Part shown: one piece after another, positions 17,331 to 26,842 of the stretch
How the letters are laid out: the number at the start of each line of letters is the position of its first letter
How positions within the stretch are numbered: the stretch's first letter is position 1
Source of the DNA: an uncultured SAR116 cluster alpha proteobacterium
GTDB lineage: Bacteria; Pseudomonadota; Alphaproteobacteria; Puniceispirillales; Marisalimonadaceae
DNA length: 64,000 bases
Assembly: GCA_902616615.1 (NCBI GenBank)
Contig: CACMTN010000005.1
Span: forward strand, 1-64,000
Reading direction: 5' to 3'
Position numbers and translations under genes: made by a program
Notes under the pieces: generated by a model
Seen by the model: only the letters and a program-made list of their open reading frames with translations
What the model was told of the DNA's origin: nothing
Databases searched by the model: none

Positions 17331-18104
17331 TTATAGAGATCTATCATCAATCTCATTGCCATCTAAAATTTTTCCTTTTCCACCTAATTTTATAACAATT
17401 TCTAAAATTGCTTCAGAGGCCTTTTCTAGAGACAGTTCATCTTCAGACCTCAATACAATAGATGTTCCAAAACTTCCTGGTTTGAAATATGGATAAGAAC
17501 CAATTTTAACGTTTAGAAATTCATTTTCTATTTTTTCTAAGTCTTTTGCAATCAAGCCCTCTCCAATATTGCTTGATACAGTTTTTGATTTCAGTTTTTT
17601 ACCACCAGTTAAGTCATTTAAAATTGAGTTAAACATACCCTGCATTATTTTTGGAACACCGGCAAAAACAAAAAGATTTTCAATTCTATACCCAGGTGCG
17701 GCTGAAACTGGATTATCTATTAGCTCAGAATTTGTAGGTACAATTGCCATTTTCTGACGAGCTTCATTAAACTCAATGTTTGTGCCTTCATAATGTAATT
17801 GTAATCTTCTCATAGCCTCAGTATTTTTATATAGATTTTGATTGAAAGCCTTAGCAACACACTCTGTGGTTATATCATCATGAGTTGGACCAATTCCTCC
17901 ACAAGAAAAAACATATGTATATTTATTTGAGAAAGTTTGAATTGTCTCAATGATATTATCTGAAACATCAGGAATAATTCTAGCTTCTTTTAATCTAACA
18001 CCTAGACCATCCAATTGAGACGCGATCCAATTAATATTTGAGTCTTTAGTTCTTCCAGATAGGATTTCATCGCCTATAATTATTATACCCGCAGTTGCCA
18101 CCAT
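17331..18104 (-). CDS. CinA-type competence/damage-inducible protein, molybdopterin-binding domain only
   Basis: A 257-residue protein holding the MoaB/Mog-like domain: IIIGDEILSGRTKDSN at about 7-22, then FSCGGIGPTHDDITTE and NPVSAAPGYRIEN. It lacks the C-terminal amidohydrolase (PncC) domain found in full-length CinA, as in many alphaproteobacterial versions. The domain is thought to act on nucleotide-like substrates such as ADP-ribose in pyridine-nucleotide recycling, though for this short form the role is unproven. It is divergent from map. Confidence 0.9.
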   Translation of the reverse strand: MVATAGIIIIGDEILSGRTKDSNINWIASQLDGLGVRLKEARIIPDVSDNIIETIQTFSNKYTYVFSCGGIGPTHDDITTECVAKAFNQNLYKNTEAMRRLQLHYEGTNIEFNEARQKMAIVPTNSELIDNPVSAAPGYRIENLFVFAGVPKIMQGMFNSILNDLTGGKKLKSKTVSSNIGEGLIAKDLEKIENEFLNVKIGSYPYFKPGSFGTSIVLRSEDELSLEKASEAILEIVIKLGGKGKILDGNEIDDRSL

Positions 18105-18203
18105 AAAGAAAATTCCTTAATAAAAATTAATATTGTACGTAAATATTTATGATTATATATTACAAATAATATTCATAATATATAAAACAAAATTGAAATA
18201 AAA

Positions 18204-18992
18204 ATGAAAAAAGATATAGCTTTATATGACAAAGCAGCATTTTTAAAAATGCATGCTGCAGGCAAATTAGCAGCTGATGTTTTAGACTATATAACATCAT
18301 ATGTTAAAAGTGGTGTTTCGACCGGATATCTTAATGATTTATGTCATGATTATATTTTAAAAAATGACGCTACACCAGCGCCATTGAATTATAGAGGATT
18401 TCCTAAATCTACCTGTATTTCTGTAAATCACGTTGTTTGTCATGGTATACCTGGCGACAAAATTCTTGATGAAGGAGACATTCTAAACATTGACGTAACT
18501 GTAATACTTGATGGATGGTATGGTGATACAAGCAGAATGTATTTTGTAGGAGAGCCATCTAGGAAAGCAAAATTTTTAACTAAAGTAACTTATGAGTGCC
18601 TTTGGTTAGGAATTGAAACTGTCAAACCCGGAAGCACTACAGGTGATATTGGTCATGCAATTCAAACTCATGCTGAAAAAAATGGATTGTCAGTTGTAAG
18701 AGATTTTACAGGCCATGGTCTTGGAAAAGTCTTCCACGCACCGCCAACAATCTTACACTATGGTCAACCAAAAACTGGGGATGTTCTTGAAGAAGGTATG
18801 ATTTTTACCATTGAACCCATGATTAATTCAGGAAAATATGACGTCAAAATTTTATCTGATGGTTGGACAGCAGTTACTCGTGACAAGAGTTTATCAGCTC
18901 AATTTGAACACAGTATAGGGGTAACTTCAAATGGATATGAAGTTTTTACGAATTCTCCTAAAGGCTATACACAACCAGATTACCCAATTTAA
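18204..18992 (+). CDS. map: Methionine aminopeptidase type I
   Basis: A 262-residue type I MetAP, removing the N-terminal Met from new proteins. The substrate His lies in VNHVVCHGIP. The five metal ligands are placed in NIDVTVILDGWYGDTSRM (two Asp), FTGHGLGKVFH (His), FTIEPMI (Glu) and AQFEHSIGVT (Glu). The length matches the alphaproteobacterial form. Divergent from cinA-like, with AT-rich promoter sequence between them. Confidence 0.96.
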   Translation: MKKDIALYDKAAFLKMHAAGKLAADVLDYITSYVKSGVSTGYLNDLCHDYILKNDATPAPLNYRGFPKSTCISVNHVVCHGIPGDKILDEGDILNIDVTVILDGWYGDTSRMYFVGEPSRKAKFLTKVTYECLWLGIETVKPGSTTGDIGHAIQTHAEKNGLSVVRDFTGHGLGKVFHAPPTILHYGQPKTGDVLEEGMIFTIEPMINSGKYDVKILSDGWTAVTRDKSLSAQFEHSIGVTSNGYEVFTNSPKGYTQPDYPI

Positions 18993-19009
18993 AAATTAAT
19001 TTTTTGTGT

Positions 19010-19180
19010 TTATTTCTTTAAATTTTCTTCAATTGTTTTTTTTAGAGATTTTGAAGTTTCTTTGATAATTGGTTTAGCTTTTTGATAACCTTTTAAAGCT
19101 AACTCTCCTGCTTTTTTTCTTGCTGCTGGATTAGTTGCTAAAATTTTTACCGCATTTTTTAAAAGTGTTCCGATAATCAT
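19010..19180 (-). CDS. Small basic protein (56 aa), unknown function
   Basis: A 56-residue minus-strand reading frame starts at the ATG at 19180 (MIIGTLLKNAVKIL) and ends in TAA at 19010-19012. It is rich in Lys and Ala and strongly helical in pattern, with 16 Lys. A weak GAG lies upstream of the start. It occupies most of the otherwise empty 313-bp gap between map and purB. The compositional order (amphipathic, no interrupted frame) argues for a real small protein, but no family is recognised. Confidence 0.55.
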   Translation of the reverse strand: MIIGTLLKNAVKILATNPAARKKAGELALKGYQKAKPIIKETSKSLKKTIEENLKK

Positions 19181-19305
19181 TTTATTCTCGTATTAAAATT
19201 AAAAACCAAATATATATATATGTATATATGTTTATTTATCCAGTATAAGAAGATAGATCAAAAGAAAAAATATTAACTTTCTAAATAAATGATTTAGGTT
19301 TTGAA

Positions 19306-20613
19306 ATGATTGAAAGATATTCAAGAAAAGAGATGGTTAAAATTTGGTCTCAAGAAGAGAAATTTAACATATGGTTCCAACTTGAAGCTCATGCTTGTGA
19401 TGCTCAAGCTAAATTAGGTGTAATACCCAAAAAATCTGCAGAAATAATTTGGGAAAAAGGGAAGTTTGATATTAATAAAATTGATGAAATTGAAAAAACA
19501 ACTAAACATGATGTAATTGCATTTTTAACAAACCTGGCAGAATACATTGGAGAAGATGCAAGGTTTATTCATCAGGGCATGACATCTTCTGATATTTTGG
19601 ATACTACTCTTTCTATACAATTAAGAAACGCATCTGATATTTTATTAAATGATATTAATCAATTACTTGAAACATTAAAAAAACGTTCTTTCGAACATAA
19701 ACATACTATTACAATTGGAAGATCTCATGGTATTCATGCAGAACCAATTACATTTGGCTTGAAACTCGCTGGTTACTATGCTGAATTCAAACGTAATAAA
19801 AAAAGATTAATTGAAGCAAAAAAAGAAATTAGTACATGCGCTATATCAGGAGCAGTAGGAACTTTTGCTCATATTGACCCATTTGTAGAAAATTACGTAT
19901 CAAAAAAAATGGATTTAGTACCTGAAGATGTTTCAACACAAATTATTCCAAGAGACAGACATGCAATGTTCTTTTCAACCCTGGCAATAATTGCATCTAG
20001 TGTTGAACGCTTAGCAACAGAAATAAGACATATGCAAAGAACTGAAGTAAGGGAAGCAGAAGAATATTTTTCTCAAGGTCAAAAAGGATCAAGTGCAATG
20101 CCGCATAAGAGAAACCCTGTGCTTACAGAAAACCTAACTGGACTTGCAAGATTAGTCAGATCTTCAGTTATACCAGCTTTAGAAAATGTTACTCTGTGGC
20201 ATGAGCGGGATATTTCACATTCATCCGTAGAAAGGATGATTGCTCCCGATGCAACAATAACTTTAGACTTTGCTTTACATAGATTAAATAATGTAATTGA
20301 AAATTTGCTTATTTATCCTGACACAATGTTAACAAATTTAGAAAAACTTGGTGGTCTTGTTCACTCACAACAAGTATTACTTGCACTAACACAGAAAGGT
20401 GCTAGTAGAGAAGATGCCTATGAAATGGTTCAAGGAAATGCCATGAAAGTTTGGGAAACGCCAGAATATAAAAGAAAAGATGTATACAAAAACTTGTTAA
20501 AAAATGATAAAAAAGTGATTAAATACCTTAGTGAAAAAGAAATAGATGAATTGTTCAATTTAGATCAACATTTTGTTCATGTTAATCATATATTTGACAG
20601 AGTTTTTGACTAA
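19306..20613 (+). CDS. purB: Adenylosuccinate lyase
   Basis: A 435-residue PurB, acting twice in purine synthesis: SAICAR to AICAR, and adenylosuccinate to AMP. The family signature GSSAMPHKRNP lies at 261-271 and carries the flexible catalytic loop. GRSHGIHAEP (138-147) holds the general-acid His, and GMTSSDILDT (91-100) binds substrate. It opens the purine run with 15 bp to purC. Confidence 0.97.
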   Translation: MIERYSRKEMVKIWSQEEKFNIWFQLEAHACDAQAKLGVIPKKSAEIIWEKGKFDINKIDEIEKTTKHDVIAFLTNLAEYIGEDARFIHQGMTSSDILDTTLSIQLRNASDILLNDINQLLETLKKRSFEHKHTITIGRSHGIHAEPITFGLKLAGYYAEFKRNKKRLIEAKKEISTCAISGAVGTFAHIDPFVENYVSKKMDLVPEDVSTQIIPRDRHAMFFSTLAIIASSVERLATEIRHMQRTEVREAEEYFSQGQKGSSAMPHKRNPVLTENLTGLARLVRSSVIPALENVTLWHERDISHSSVERMIAPDATITLDFALHRLNNVIENLLIYPDTMLTNLEKLGGLVHSQQVLLALTQKGASREDAYEMVQGNAMKVWETPEYKRKDVYKNLLKNDKKVIKYLSEKEIDELFNLDQHFVHVNHIFDRVFD

Positions 20614-20628
20614 GAGGATAATTAATTT

Positions 20629-21396
20629 ATGTCTAAAAAGAAAATTTTATATGATGGGAAAGCTAAAACAATCTTTGAAGGCCCCACCTCAGATACAGTT
20701 ATACAATATTTTAAAGATGATGCCACTGCAAATAATGCTGAAAAACATTCCATAATTAATGGTAAAGGAGTTTTAAATAATTCTATTTCTGACTATTTAA
20801 TGAAAAAATTAAACGAGATTGGCATACCAACGCACTATATCAAAAAATTAAATATGAGAGAACAACTTGTAAGAAAAGTTGAAATAATACCTGTAGAATT
20901 TGTTGTTAGAAACATTGCAGCTGGCTCAATTGTAAAAAGACTTGGTTTAAAAGAAGGTAGTGTTTTTTCAAGACCCCTAATTGAACATTATTTAAAAAAA
21001 GATGAGTTGGGTGATCCACTTATAAACGAAGATCATATACTTAACTTTCAGTGGGGCACTAGAGATGAATTAGAAGAAATGCAAGAATATGGTCTTAGGA
21101 TTAATGATTTTTTAATAGGTCTTTTTTTTGGAATAGGTCTTAAACTTGTAGATTTTAAAATTGAGTTTGGAAGATATTATTCTGAAGATGGCAATTCAAT
21201 TTTACTATTAGCTGACGAAATAAGCCCAGACAACTGCAGATTATGGGACATTAAAACTAATAAGAAAATGGATAAAGATTTGTTTAGGCAAGAATTAGGT
21301 GGGTTAAAAGAGGCATATCAAGAAGTTGCAAATAGATTAGGTATTATTCCTGAAAAAAAAATATACTCTAGCTCTAAACCTGAAATAGTAAAATAA
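20629..21396 (+). CDS. purC: SAICAR synthetase
   Basis: A 255-residue PurC that joins CAIR and aspartate with ATP to give SAICAR. Visible are the GKAKTIFEG start, the VEFVVRNIAAGS block (about 88-99), LKLVDFKIEFG and LADEISPDNCRLWD. Length fits the bacterial enzyme. It lies between purB (15 bp) and purS (11 bp), with a GAGAG ribosome-binding site for the next gene in the gap. Confidence 0.97.
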   Translation: MSKKKILYDGKAKTIFEGPTSDTVIQYFKDDATANNAEKHSIINGKGVLNNSISDYLMKKLNEIGIPTHYIKKLNMREQLVRKVEIIPVEFVVRNIAAGSIVKRLGLKEGSVFSRPLIEHYLKKDELGDPLINEDHILNFQWGTRDELEEMQEYGLRINDFLIGLFFGIGLKLVDFKIEFGRYYSEDGNSILLLADEISPDNCRLWDIKTNKKMDKDLFRQELGGLKEAYQEVANRLGIIPEKKIYSSSKPEIVK

Positions 21397-21407
21397 AGAG
21401 AGTTATT

Positions 21408-21653
21408 ATGAAAATTATTGTAAATGTATCTCTTAAGGAAGGTGTTTTAGATCCAGAAGGACAAGCTATAAAGTCTTCTTTAAATAACTTGGGTTTTGAA
21501 CATTGTAGTGATGTAAGGACTGGCAAACAAATTATTTTAAATTTGGATCAAAATTGTGAAACTGAAGTTCTTAAACAAGCTAAGAAGATGTGCGAAGTGT
21601 TGTTAGTAAACACCGTTATTGAAAATTATGAAATCAATATTTTAAAGGATTAA
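21408..21653 (+). CDS. purS: FGAM synthase subunit PurS
   Basis: An 81-residue PurS, the small subunit that bridges PurQ and PurL in the three-part FGAM synthase. The LKEGVLDPEGQAI motif at 9-21 and the final VIENYEI are typical. It precedes purQ by 7 bp. Confidence 0.95.
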   Translation: MKIIVNVSLKEGVLDPEGQAIKSSLNNLGFEHCSDVRTGKQIILNLDQNCETEVLKQAKKMCEVLLVNTVIENYEINILKD

Positions 21654-21660
21654 CAAAATT

Positions 21661-22353
21661 TTGCGTTCAGGTGTTGTAATATTTCCAGGTTCTAATTGTG
21701 ATAGAGACATGATTGTTGCAATCAGGAAAATCACAGGGAAAACCCCAATCAAAATTTGGTATAAAGAATATGACATTCCTAATTTAGATTTAATTGTTAT
21801 CCCAGGTGGATTTACCTTTGGGGATTACCTTAGATGCGGTGCCTTAGCTGCCAGATCTCCAGTAATAACTTCAATTAAAAACCATATAAGTCGTGGTGGC
21901 ACAGTATTAGGTGTATGTAATGGGTTTCAAATTTTAATTGAAGCTAAAATACTCCCTGGATCTCTTATAAGAAATAAGAAACTCTTATTTACTTGCAGAG
22001 AGACAACATTAGAAGTCCAAAGCTGTATTGAAAACCCTTTTCTCTCTGGTTTAAAAATAGGTGAATGTTTAAAAATTCCAGTTGCACATAATGAAGGTAA
22101 TTATTTTGCTCCTGAAGATTTATTAAAACAACTGAAAGAAGAAGGAAGAATTGCTTTAAAATATATTAAACAAAATGTTAATGAAAAAAATTATAATCCC
22201 AACGGATCAACAGAAGACATAGCTGGCATTCTATCAAAAAATGGAAAAGTTTTAGGAATGATGCCACACCCTGAAAGAGCCATAAACTGTCTACATGGTG
22301 GAACAGATGGTTTAAAATTTCTTACAAACTGTGTTGAACAAATAATTGGTTAA
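21661..22353 (+). CDS. purQ: FGAM synthase glutaminase subunit PurQ (TTG start)
   Basis: A 230-residue class I glutamine amidotransferase that supplies ammonia to PurL. The nucleophile is Cys86 in GVCNGFQIL, and the MMPHPERA block near the C-terminus has the His and Glu of the triad. The start codon is TTG: the family begins at this position (xSxVVxFPGSNCDRD) and no ATG or GTG is better placed. A weak start may lower its output relative to PurL. It is 6 bp before purL. Confidence 0.96.
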   Translation: MRSGVVIFPGSNCDRDMIVAIRKITGKTPIKIWYKEYDIPNLDLIVIPGGFTFGDYLRCGALAARSPVITSIKNHISRGGTVLGVCNGFQILIEAKILPGSLIRNKKLLFTCRETTLEVQSCIENPFLSGLKIGECLKIPVAHNEGNYFAPEDLLKQLKEEGRIALKYIKQNVNEKNYNPNGSTEDIAGILSKNGKVLGMMPHPERAINCLHGGTDGLKFLTNCVEQIIG

Positions 22354-22359
22354 ATAATA

Positions 22360-24663
22360 ATGGAACCACAATCAGAACTCTTAAAAATTAATAAAAATGA
22401 GTATTTAGCTCAACAGAAAAGTAAACTTGAAGATGCTTTAGAGATGGGTTTAACGAAAGATGAATATAATTTAATTTGTGAAAAAATTAATAAAATTCCC
22501 AATATAACAGAATTAGGGATTTTTTCTGCTATGTTTTCAGAACATTGCTCTTATAAAAGCTCAAAAAAATGGTTAAAAACTTTACCAACAGAGGCTAGTC
22601 ATGTGATTCAAGGACCTGGAGAAAATGCTGGTGTAATTGATATAGGAGAAAATTTAGCTGCTGTTTTTAAAATAGAGTCTCACAACCACCCTTCATTTAT
22701 AGAACCTTACCAAGGATCAGCAACTGGTGTTGGCGGAATTTTGAGAGATGTCTTCACAATGGGTGCTAGACCTATAGCTCTTATGAATGCATTGAGATTT
22801 GGATCTCCAGATCAACCTTTAACAAAACACCTTGTTTCGGGTGTGGTTAAAGGAATTGGTGGATATGGTAATTGTATTGGAATTCCAACAGTTGGTGGTG
22901 AAACAAACTTTGATAAATCTTATGATGGTAATATTCTAGTGAATGCAATGGCTGTTGGTCTTGCGGAAAAAGATAGAATATTCTATTCAGCAGCAACAGG
23001 CGCCGGTAATCCAGTTATATATGTAGGTGCAAAAACAGGAAGAGATGGTATACATGGAGCGACAATGGCTTCTGCTGAATTTACAGAAAACAGTTCTGAA
23101 AAACGACCAACTGTTCAAGTTGGAGATCCATTTACAGGAAAATTACTATTAGAGGCCTGTTTAGAATTAATGAATACAGATGCTGTCTTATCTATTCAAG
23201 ATATGGGAGCAGCTGGTTTAACAAGCTCTAGCGTGGAAATGGCTTCTAAGGGATCATTAGGTATGAATTTAAATTTAGATTTAGTGCCTACTAGAGAAGA
23301 TAAGATGACTAGCTATGAAATCATGCTCTCAGAAAGTCAAGAGAGAATGTTAATGATTTTAAAACCAGGATCAGAGGAAAAAGCAAAATCAATATTTGAT
23401 AAATGGGATCTAGATTTTGCTAATATAGGAGAAGTTACTAATACAGGAAGACTAATTCTTACTAAACACGGCTTTGAAGCGTGCAACTTACCTCTTGAAC
23501 CTCTTGTCGAAGACGCTCCTGAATATAATAAACCTTTTGAAATAAAAGCTATTAAAAAAGTATTAAAACCGTCTGATCTCAAAACCAATCTTACAATAAT
23601 TGATATATTAAAAATAATTTTTAAAAATCCAAATATAGCCAGTAAGAAATGGATTTGGGAACAATATGATAGCTCAGTAATGGGCGATACAATTTTTGCA
23701 AATGGTGATAGTGATGCTTCATTAATAAAAATTCATGGAACAGAAAAAAAAGGATCTTTCGGAAAAGGCCTTGCTATTACAACTGATTGCACACCACGTT
23801 ATGTTAAGTCAGATCCTATAATTGGAGGTATGCAAGCAGTTTGTGAAGCTGCACGAAATATAGCTGCGTCAGGGGCAATACCACTTGCAATAACAAACAA
23901 CTTAAATTTTGGAAATCCTGATAAAAAAAATGTTATGGGAGAAATTGTAGGATCTATAAAAGGAATTTCAGAAGCTGCTTCTTATTTAAGTACTCCAATT
24001 GTATCAGGAAATGTTTCTCTTTATAATGAAACTAATGGTAAGAGTATTCTTCCTACTCCAGTCATTGGTATGGTTGGAGCAATAGACGAAGTTGAAAATT
24101 CTCTAAAGATAAGTGCAGAACCAGATAATGTCTTGATTGCCCTTGGACAATCTGAAAATTTTAAAGCTGGTTGGGTTGGTTGTAGTATCTATCAAGAAAT
24201 TATTAATAAAAAATATGACGGAGCACCTCCACCAATAAATTTAGAAAATGAAAAAAAAGTTATTGAAATTATATTAAAATTGAATGAACAAAAACTTCTG
24301 ACAGCTGCCCATGATATTTCAGACGGTGGCTTGCTAACAACAGTTTGTGAAATGTTATTTAAATATAATTTAGGATTAGATATTAATTTACCTGGAAACC
24401 TAATTAATTGTGATAGTAATGACCCCTTACTTCAATCATGGTGTTTTGGAGAAGATCAAGCAAGAATAATTATTGCAACAAAACATATCAAAAAAGTACA
24501 ACTAATATTAAAAGAAAATAATATTGACTTCTTTGTTCTTGGACAAACTAATTCAAGCAGTAACTTGAATTTAAAAGATATTACTACTATATCTATAAAT
24601 GACATAAAAAAATTAAATGAAAAAACCATCCCGTTAATGATGGGTGATCAACAACAAGGTTAA
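22360..24663 (+). CDS. purL: FGAM synthase large subunit PurL
   Basis: A 767-residue small-type PurL, which uses separate PurS and PurQ. It converts FGAR to FGAM with ATP and ammonia. Signature parts are [15 protein letters not shown] (catalytic His near 57), [23 protein letters not shown], the [13 protein letters not shown] region and the second half [11 protein letters not shown] and AHDISDGGL. Length matches the alphaproteobacterial form. It ends 9 bp before bolA. Confidence 0.97.
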   Translation: MEPQSELLKINKNEYLAQQKSKLEDALEMGLTKDEYNLICEKINKIPNITELGIFSAMFSEHCSYKSSKKWLKTLPTEASHVIQGPGENAGVIDIGENLAAVFKIESHNHPSFIEPYQGSATGVGGILRDVFTMGARPIALMNALRFGSPDQPLTKHLVSGVVKGIGGYGNCIGIPTVGGETNFDKSYDGNILVNAMAVGLAEKDRIFYSAATGAGNPVIYVGAKTGRDGIHGATMASAEFTENSSEKRPTVQVGDPFTGKLLLEACLELMNTDAVLSIQDMGAAGLTSSSVEMASKGSLGMNLNLDLVPTREDKMTSYEIMLSESQERMLMILKPGSEEKAKSIFDKWDLDFANIGEVTNTGRLILTKHGFEACNLPLEPLVEDAPEYNKPFEIKAIKKVLKPSDLKTNLTIIDILKIIFKNPNIASKKWIWEQYDSSVMGDTIFANGDSDASLIKIHGTEKKGSFGKGLAITTDCTPRYVKSDPIIGGMQAVCEAARNIAASGAIPLAITNNLNFGNPDKKNVMGEIVGSIKGISEAASYLSTPIVSGNVSLYNETNGKSILPTPVIGMVGAIDEVENSLKISAEPDNVLIALGQSENFKAGWVGCSIYQEIINKKYDGAPPPINLENEKKVIEIILKLNEQKLLTAAHDISDGGLLTTVCEMLFKYNLGLDINLPGNLINCDSNDPLLQSWCFGEDQARIIIATKHIKKVQLILKENNIDFFVLGQTNSSSNLNLKDITTISINDIKKLNEKTIPLMMGDQQQG

Positions 24664-24672
24664 ATTTGTAAA

Positions 24673-24909
24673 ATGGCTATGACATCTTCAGAGATAGAAG
24701 AACTAATTATTAAAGCTTTTCCAAATGCAAAAGTTATTATTGATGATTTACGTGGTGATGGAGACCATTATGCAGCACAAATCATTGCTGAAGAATTTAG
24801 AGGTAAAACTCGTGTGCAACAACATCAAATGGTCTACAATGCAATGGGTGGCAGAATGGGAAAAGAACTACATGCATTAGCTTTGAATACATCTGCCCCA
24901 AGTGAATAA
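24673..24909 (+). CDS. bolA: BolA family protein
   Basis: A 78-residue BolA/YrbA-type protein. The DLRGDGDHYAAQIIAEEF block (25-42) and the HQMVYNAM...ELHALAL ending hold the invariant His that shares an iron-sulfur cluster with CGFS glutaredoxin. It is directly before grxD (11 bp), so the two proteins are made together and likely form the known BolA-Grx complex for iron-sulfur delivery or sensing. Confidence 0.95.
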   Translation: MAMTSSEIEELIIKAFPNAKVIIDDLRGDGDHYAAQIIAEEFRGKTRVQQHQMVYNAMGGRMGKELHALALNTSAPSE

Positions 24910-24920
24910 AGGAGAATTAA

Positions 24921-25247
24921 ATGGAACAAAGTACTAAAGATAAAATTCAGAATATAATTGATGAAAACGATGTTTTGCTATTTATGAAAGGTACTCCAGT
25001 TATGCCACAATGTGGTTTTTCTGCTGCAGTTGTTGGAGTTTTAAGCCATATGGGAATTGAGTACAATAGTGTAAACGTTCTTGAAGATCCTGAAATAAGA
25101 GAAGGTATCAAAGAATTTTCAGATTGGCCAACAATACCACAATTATATGTAAAAAAAGAATTTGTTGGTGGTTGTGATATTATTAGAGAAATGCACGAAA
25201 ATGGAGAGTTAATTCAGTACCTTAATGAGGCAGGTATTTCTACCTAA
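24921..25247 (+). CDS. grxD: Monothiol glutaredoxin, CGFS type
   Basis: A 108-residue Grx4-type glutaredoxin with active site CGFS at 31-34 after KGTPVMPQ, the WPTIPQLYV cis-Pro segment and GGCDI. It binds a bridging [2Fe-2S] cluster with glutathione and passes it to target proteins, in partnership with BolA from the gene just upstream. An AAGGAG site precedes the ATG. It closes the purine-bolA-grxD run, with no intrinsic terminator visible in the 42 bp to the convergent rpsD. Confidence 0.96.
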   Translation: MEQSTKDKIQNIIDENDVLLFMKGTPVMPQCGFSAAVVGVLSHMGIEYNSVNVLEDPEIREGIKEFSDWPTIPQLYVKKEFVGGCDIIREMHENGELIQYLNEAGIST

Positions 25248-25289
25248 TAAACTAATTCTAATTTTAAAATTTTGCTTTTAACTAATTTA

Positions 25290-25916
25290 TTAACGTGAAT
25301 AAAATTCAATTACTAAGTTAGTTTCCATTTGCACTGGATAAGGAACATCATCTGGCATTGGGATCCTTAATAAAGATCCAGTAAACTTAGAGTGATCAAC
25401 TTCGACATATTCAGGTACATCTCTTTCAGGTAGAGTTGTTGCTTCAATTACAGCTGGAATGTTCTTTGCTTTGTCTTTCAAAGAAATAACTTCACCTACA
25501 TTAATCATTCTAGAAGGTATATTACATCTACTTCCATTTACCATAACATGACCATGATTAATCAATTGACGACAGGCAAATACAGTTGGGGCTAACTTCA
25601 TTCTGTAAAGGATAGCATCTAGTCTACATTCCAAAATACCAATCAAATTTGCACCAGTGTCACCTTTTTTACGTACTGCAGCTGTATAGTATTTTTTAAA
25701 TTGTTTTTCACCAATATTACCGTAATAACCTTTTAACTTTTGTTTAGCCATTAATTGAACACCATAATCTGTAGGTTTTTTTCTTCTTTGACCATGCTGA
25801 CCTGGTGCATATTCTCTGTCATTTAAGGGGGATTTTGGTCGACCCCATAAATTAACTCCTAATCTTCTATCAATTTTATGTTTTGAACTTGTTCTTTTGT
25901 GATCTGATTTAGGCAT
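25290..25916 (-). CDS. rpsD: 30S ribosomal protein S4
   Basis: A 208-residue S4. The N-terminal part has [23 protein letters not shown], then the S4 RNA-binding domain with [29 protein letters not shown], and the [18 protein letters not shown]-terminal block. S4 starts assembly of the 30S subunit by binding 16S rRNA. Here it stands alone, not in an alpha operon, with a leader holding two small hairpins. Confidence 0.97.
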   Translation of the reverse strand: MPKSDHKRTSSKHKIDRRLGVNLWGRPKSPLNDREYAPGQHGQRRKKPTDYGVQLMAKQKLKGYYGNIGEKQFKKYYTAAVRKKGDTGANLIGILECRLDAILYRMKLAPTVFACRQLINHGHVMVNGSRCNIPSRMINVGEVISLKDKAKNIPAVIEATTLPERDVPEYVEVDHSKFTGSLLRIPMPDDVPYPVQMETNLVIEFYSR

Positions 25917-25934
25917 TTTTAAACCTTTATGTAA

Positions 25935-25977
25935 CTACTTAGAAGTAGTAAATTATTCCAACCAGAAGCTTAGCTTC
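25935..25977 (-). promoter_or_regulatory. Two hairpins in the rpsD leader region
   Basis: On the minus strand, upstream of rpsD, a 5-bp stem with 3-base loop (25965-25977, GAAGC...GCTTC) is followed by a 6-bp stem (25935-25948, CTACTT...AAGTAG) 18 bp before the ATG. They could form an S4-responsive leader, or the first could be a terminator for trmJ, although it lacks a T-run. Unproven. Confidence 0.35.
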
Positions 25978-26050
25978 GGGATATATAACACCACGCTACT
26001 ATCCACTTTATCGGAAATGAAATTGCAAAATACTATCATTATATAAAATG

Positions 26051-26842
26051 TCAAGTACGATTTGAAGTACCTGATAATGATCTAATAATACCATGAAGTG
26101 TTCTTAGATCTTGGTGAGTTAGTGAGGCTCTATTAAATAAACTTCTGATATTTCTTTTTACAACAGGAGCCATTTCAGATGAATAAAAGAAGCCTGATTT
26201 AGTTAAAAGTTCATCTAAATGTTTATAAAAGTATTCTCTGTCACCAACATTAGAGAGTTCAGTACTTTTTTTTAATTTTTTATTAATTTTAACCAAATTC
26301 TTATCATCATTCAAAAATGACATTTTTATTTTGTTCCATTCCCAACAAATCAATAATACAGCTTGAGATATATTTAATGATGAAAATTCTTTATTAATTG
26401 GAATTGAAACTGTGTAATCTGCTTGGACAACATCATCATTGGATAACCCCGATTGCTCAGGACCAAATAAAAATCCAACGTTACCACCATTAACAACATG
26501 TTGAAATGATTTCTCTATTGCTTTGAAGATGCTTAAGGATTTTGTCCCAATAACACGTTTTCGTGCAGTTGTTGCAAATAACAAAGAAATTGTTTTAGTA
26601 GCGTCACTTATTGAATCATACAACTTTGCTTGATTTAAAACATCGTCTGCACCCGCAGCGGAAGGAAAAGCAATATTATTAGGCCAACCATCTCTAGGCT
26701 GAACTAGTAACAGATTTTTTATACCAAAATTTTTCATAGCACGAGCAGTAGAACCAATATTTTCACCAAGTTGTGGTTTTGATAAAATTATATATGGATT
26801 TAGTTCAATCATAAATTCATCTGAGTTTAAAGTCTTCTCCAA
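26051..26842 (-). CDS. trmJ: tRNA 2'-O-methyltransferase TrmJ-like (SPOUT family)
   Basis: A 263-residue SPOUT methyltransferase, TrmH family group 1. N-terminal motif 1 is VILS-like (IILSKPQLGENIGSTARAMKN), motif 2 is FLFGPEQSGLSNDD, and motif 3 is IPINKEFSSLNISQAV. TrmJ methylates the ribose at position 32 of several tRNAs. The C-terminal extension fits TrmJ. The first ATG overlaps the end of cysS by 16 bp, and a second ATG at residue 11 (26812) would begin nearer the conserved region. Confidence 0.88.
   Translation of the reverse strand: MEKTLNSDEFMIELNPYIILSKPQLGENIGSTARAMKNFGIKNLLLVQPRDGWPNNIAFPSAAGADDVLNQAKLYDSISDATKTISLLFATTARKRVIGTKSLSIFKAIEKSFQHVVNGGNVGFLFGPEQSGLSNDDVVQADYTVSIPINKEFSSLNISQAVLLICWEWNKIKMSFLNDDKNLVKINKKLKKSTELSNVGDREYFYKHLDELLTKSGFFYSSEMAPVVKRNIRSLFNRASLTHQDLRTLHGIIRSLSGTSNRT

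Noticed and set aside
19207..19230. Alternating TA run before purB
   Set aside because: Simple low-complexity AT sequence of ordinary promoter type for this genome. No repeat array or CRISPR structure.
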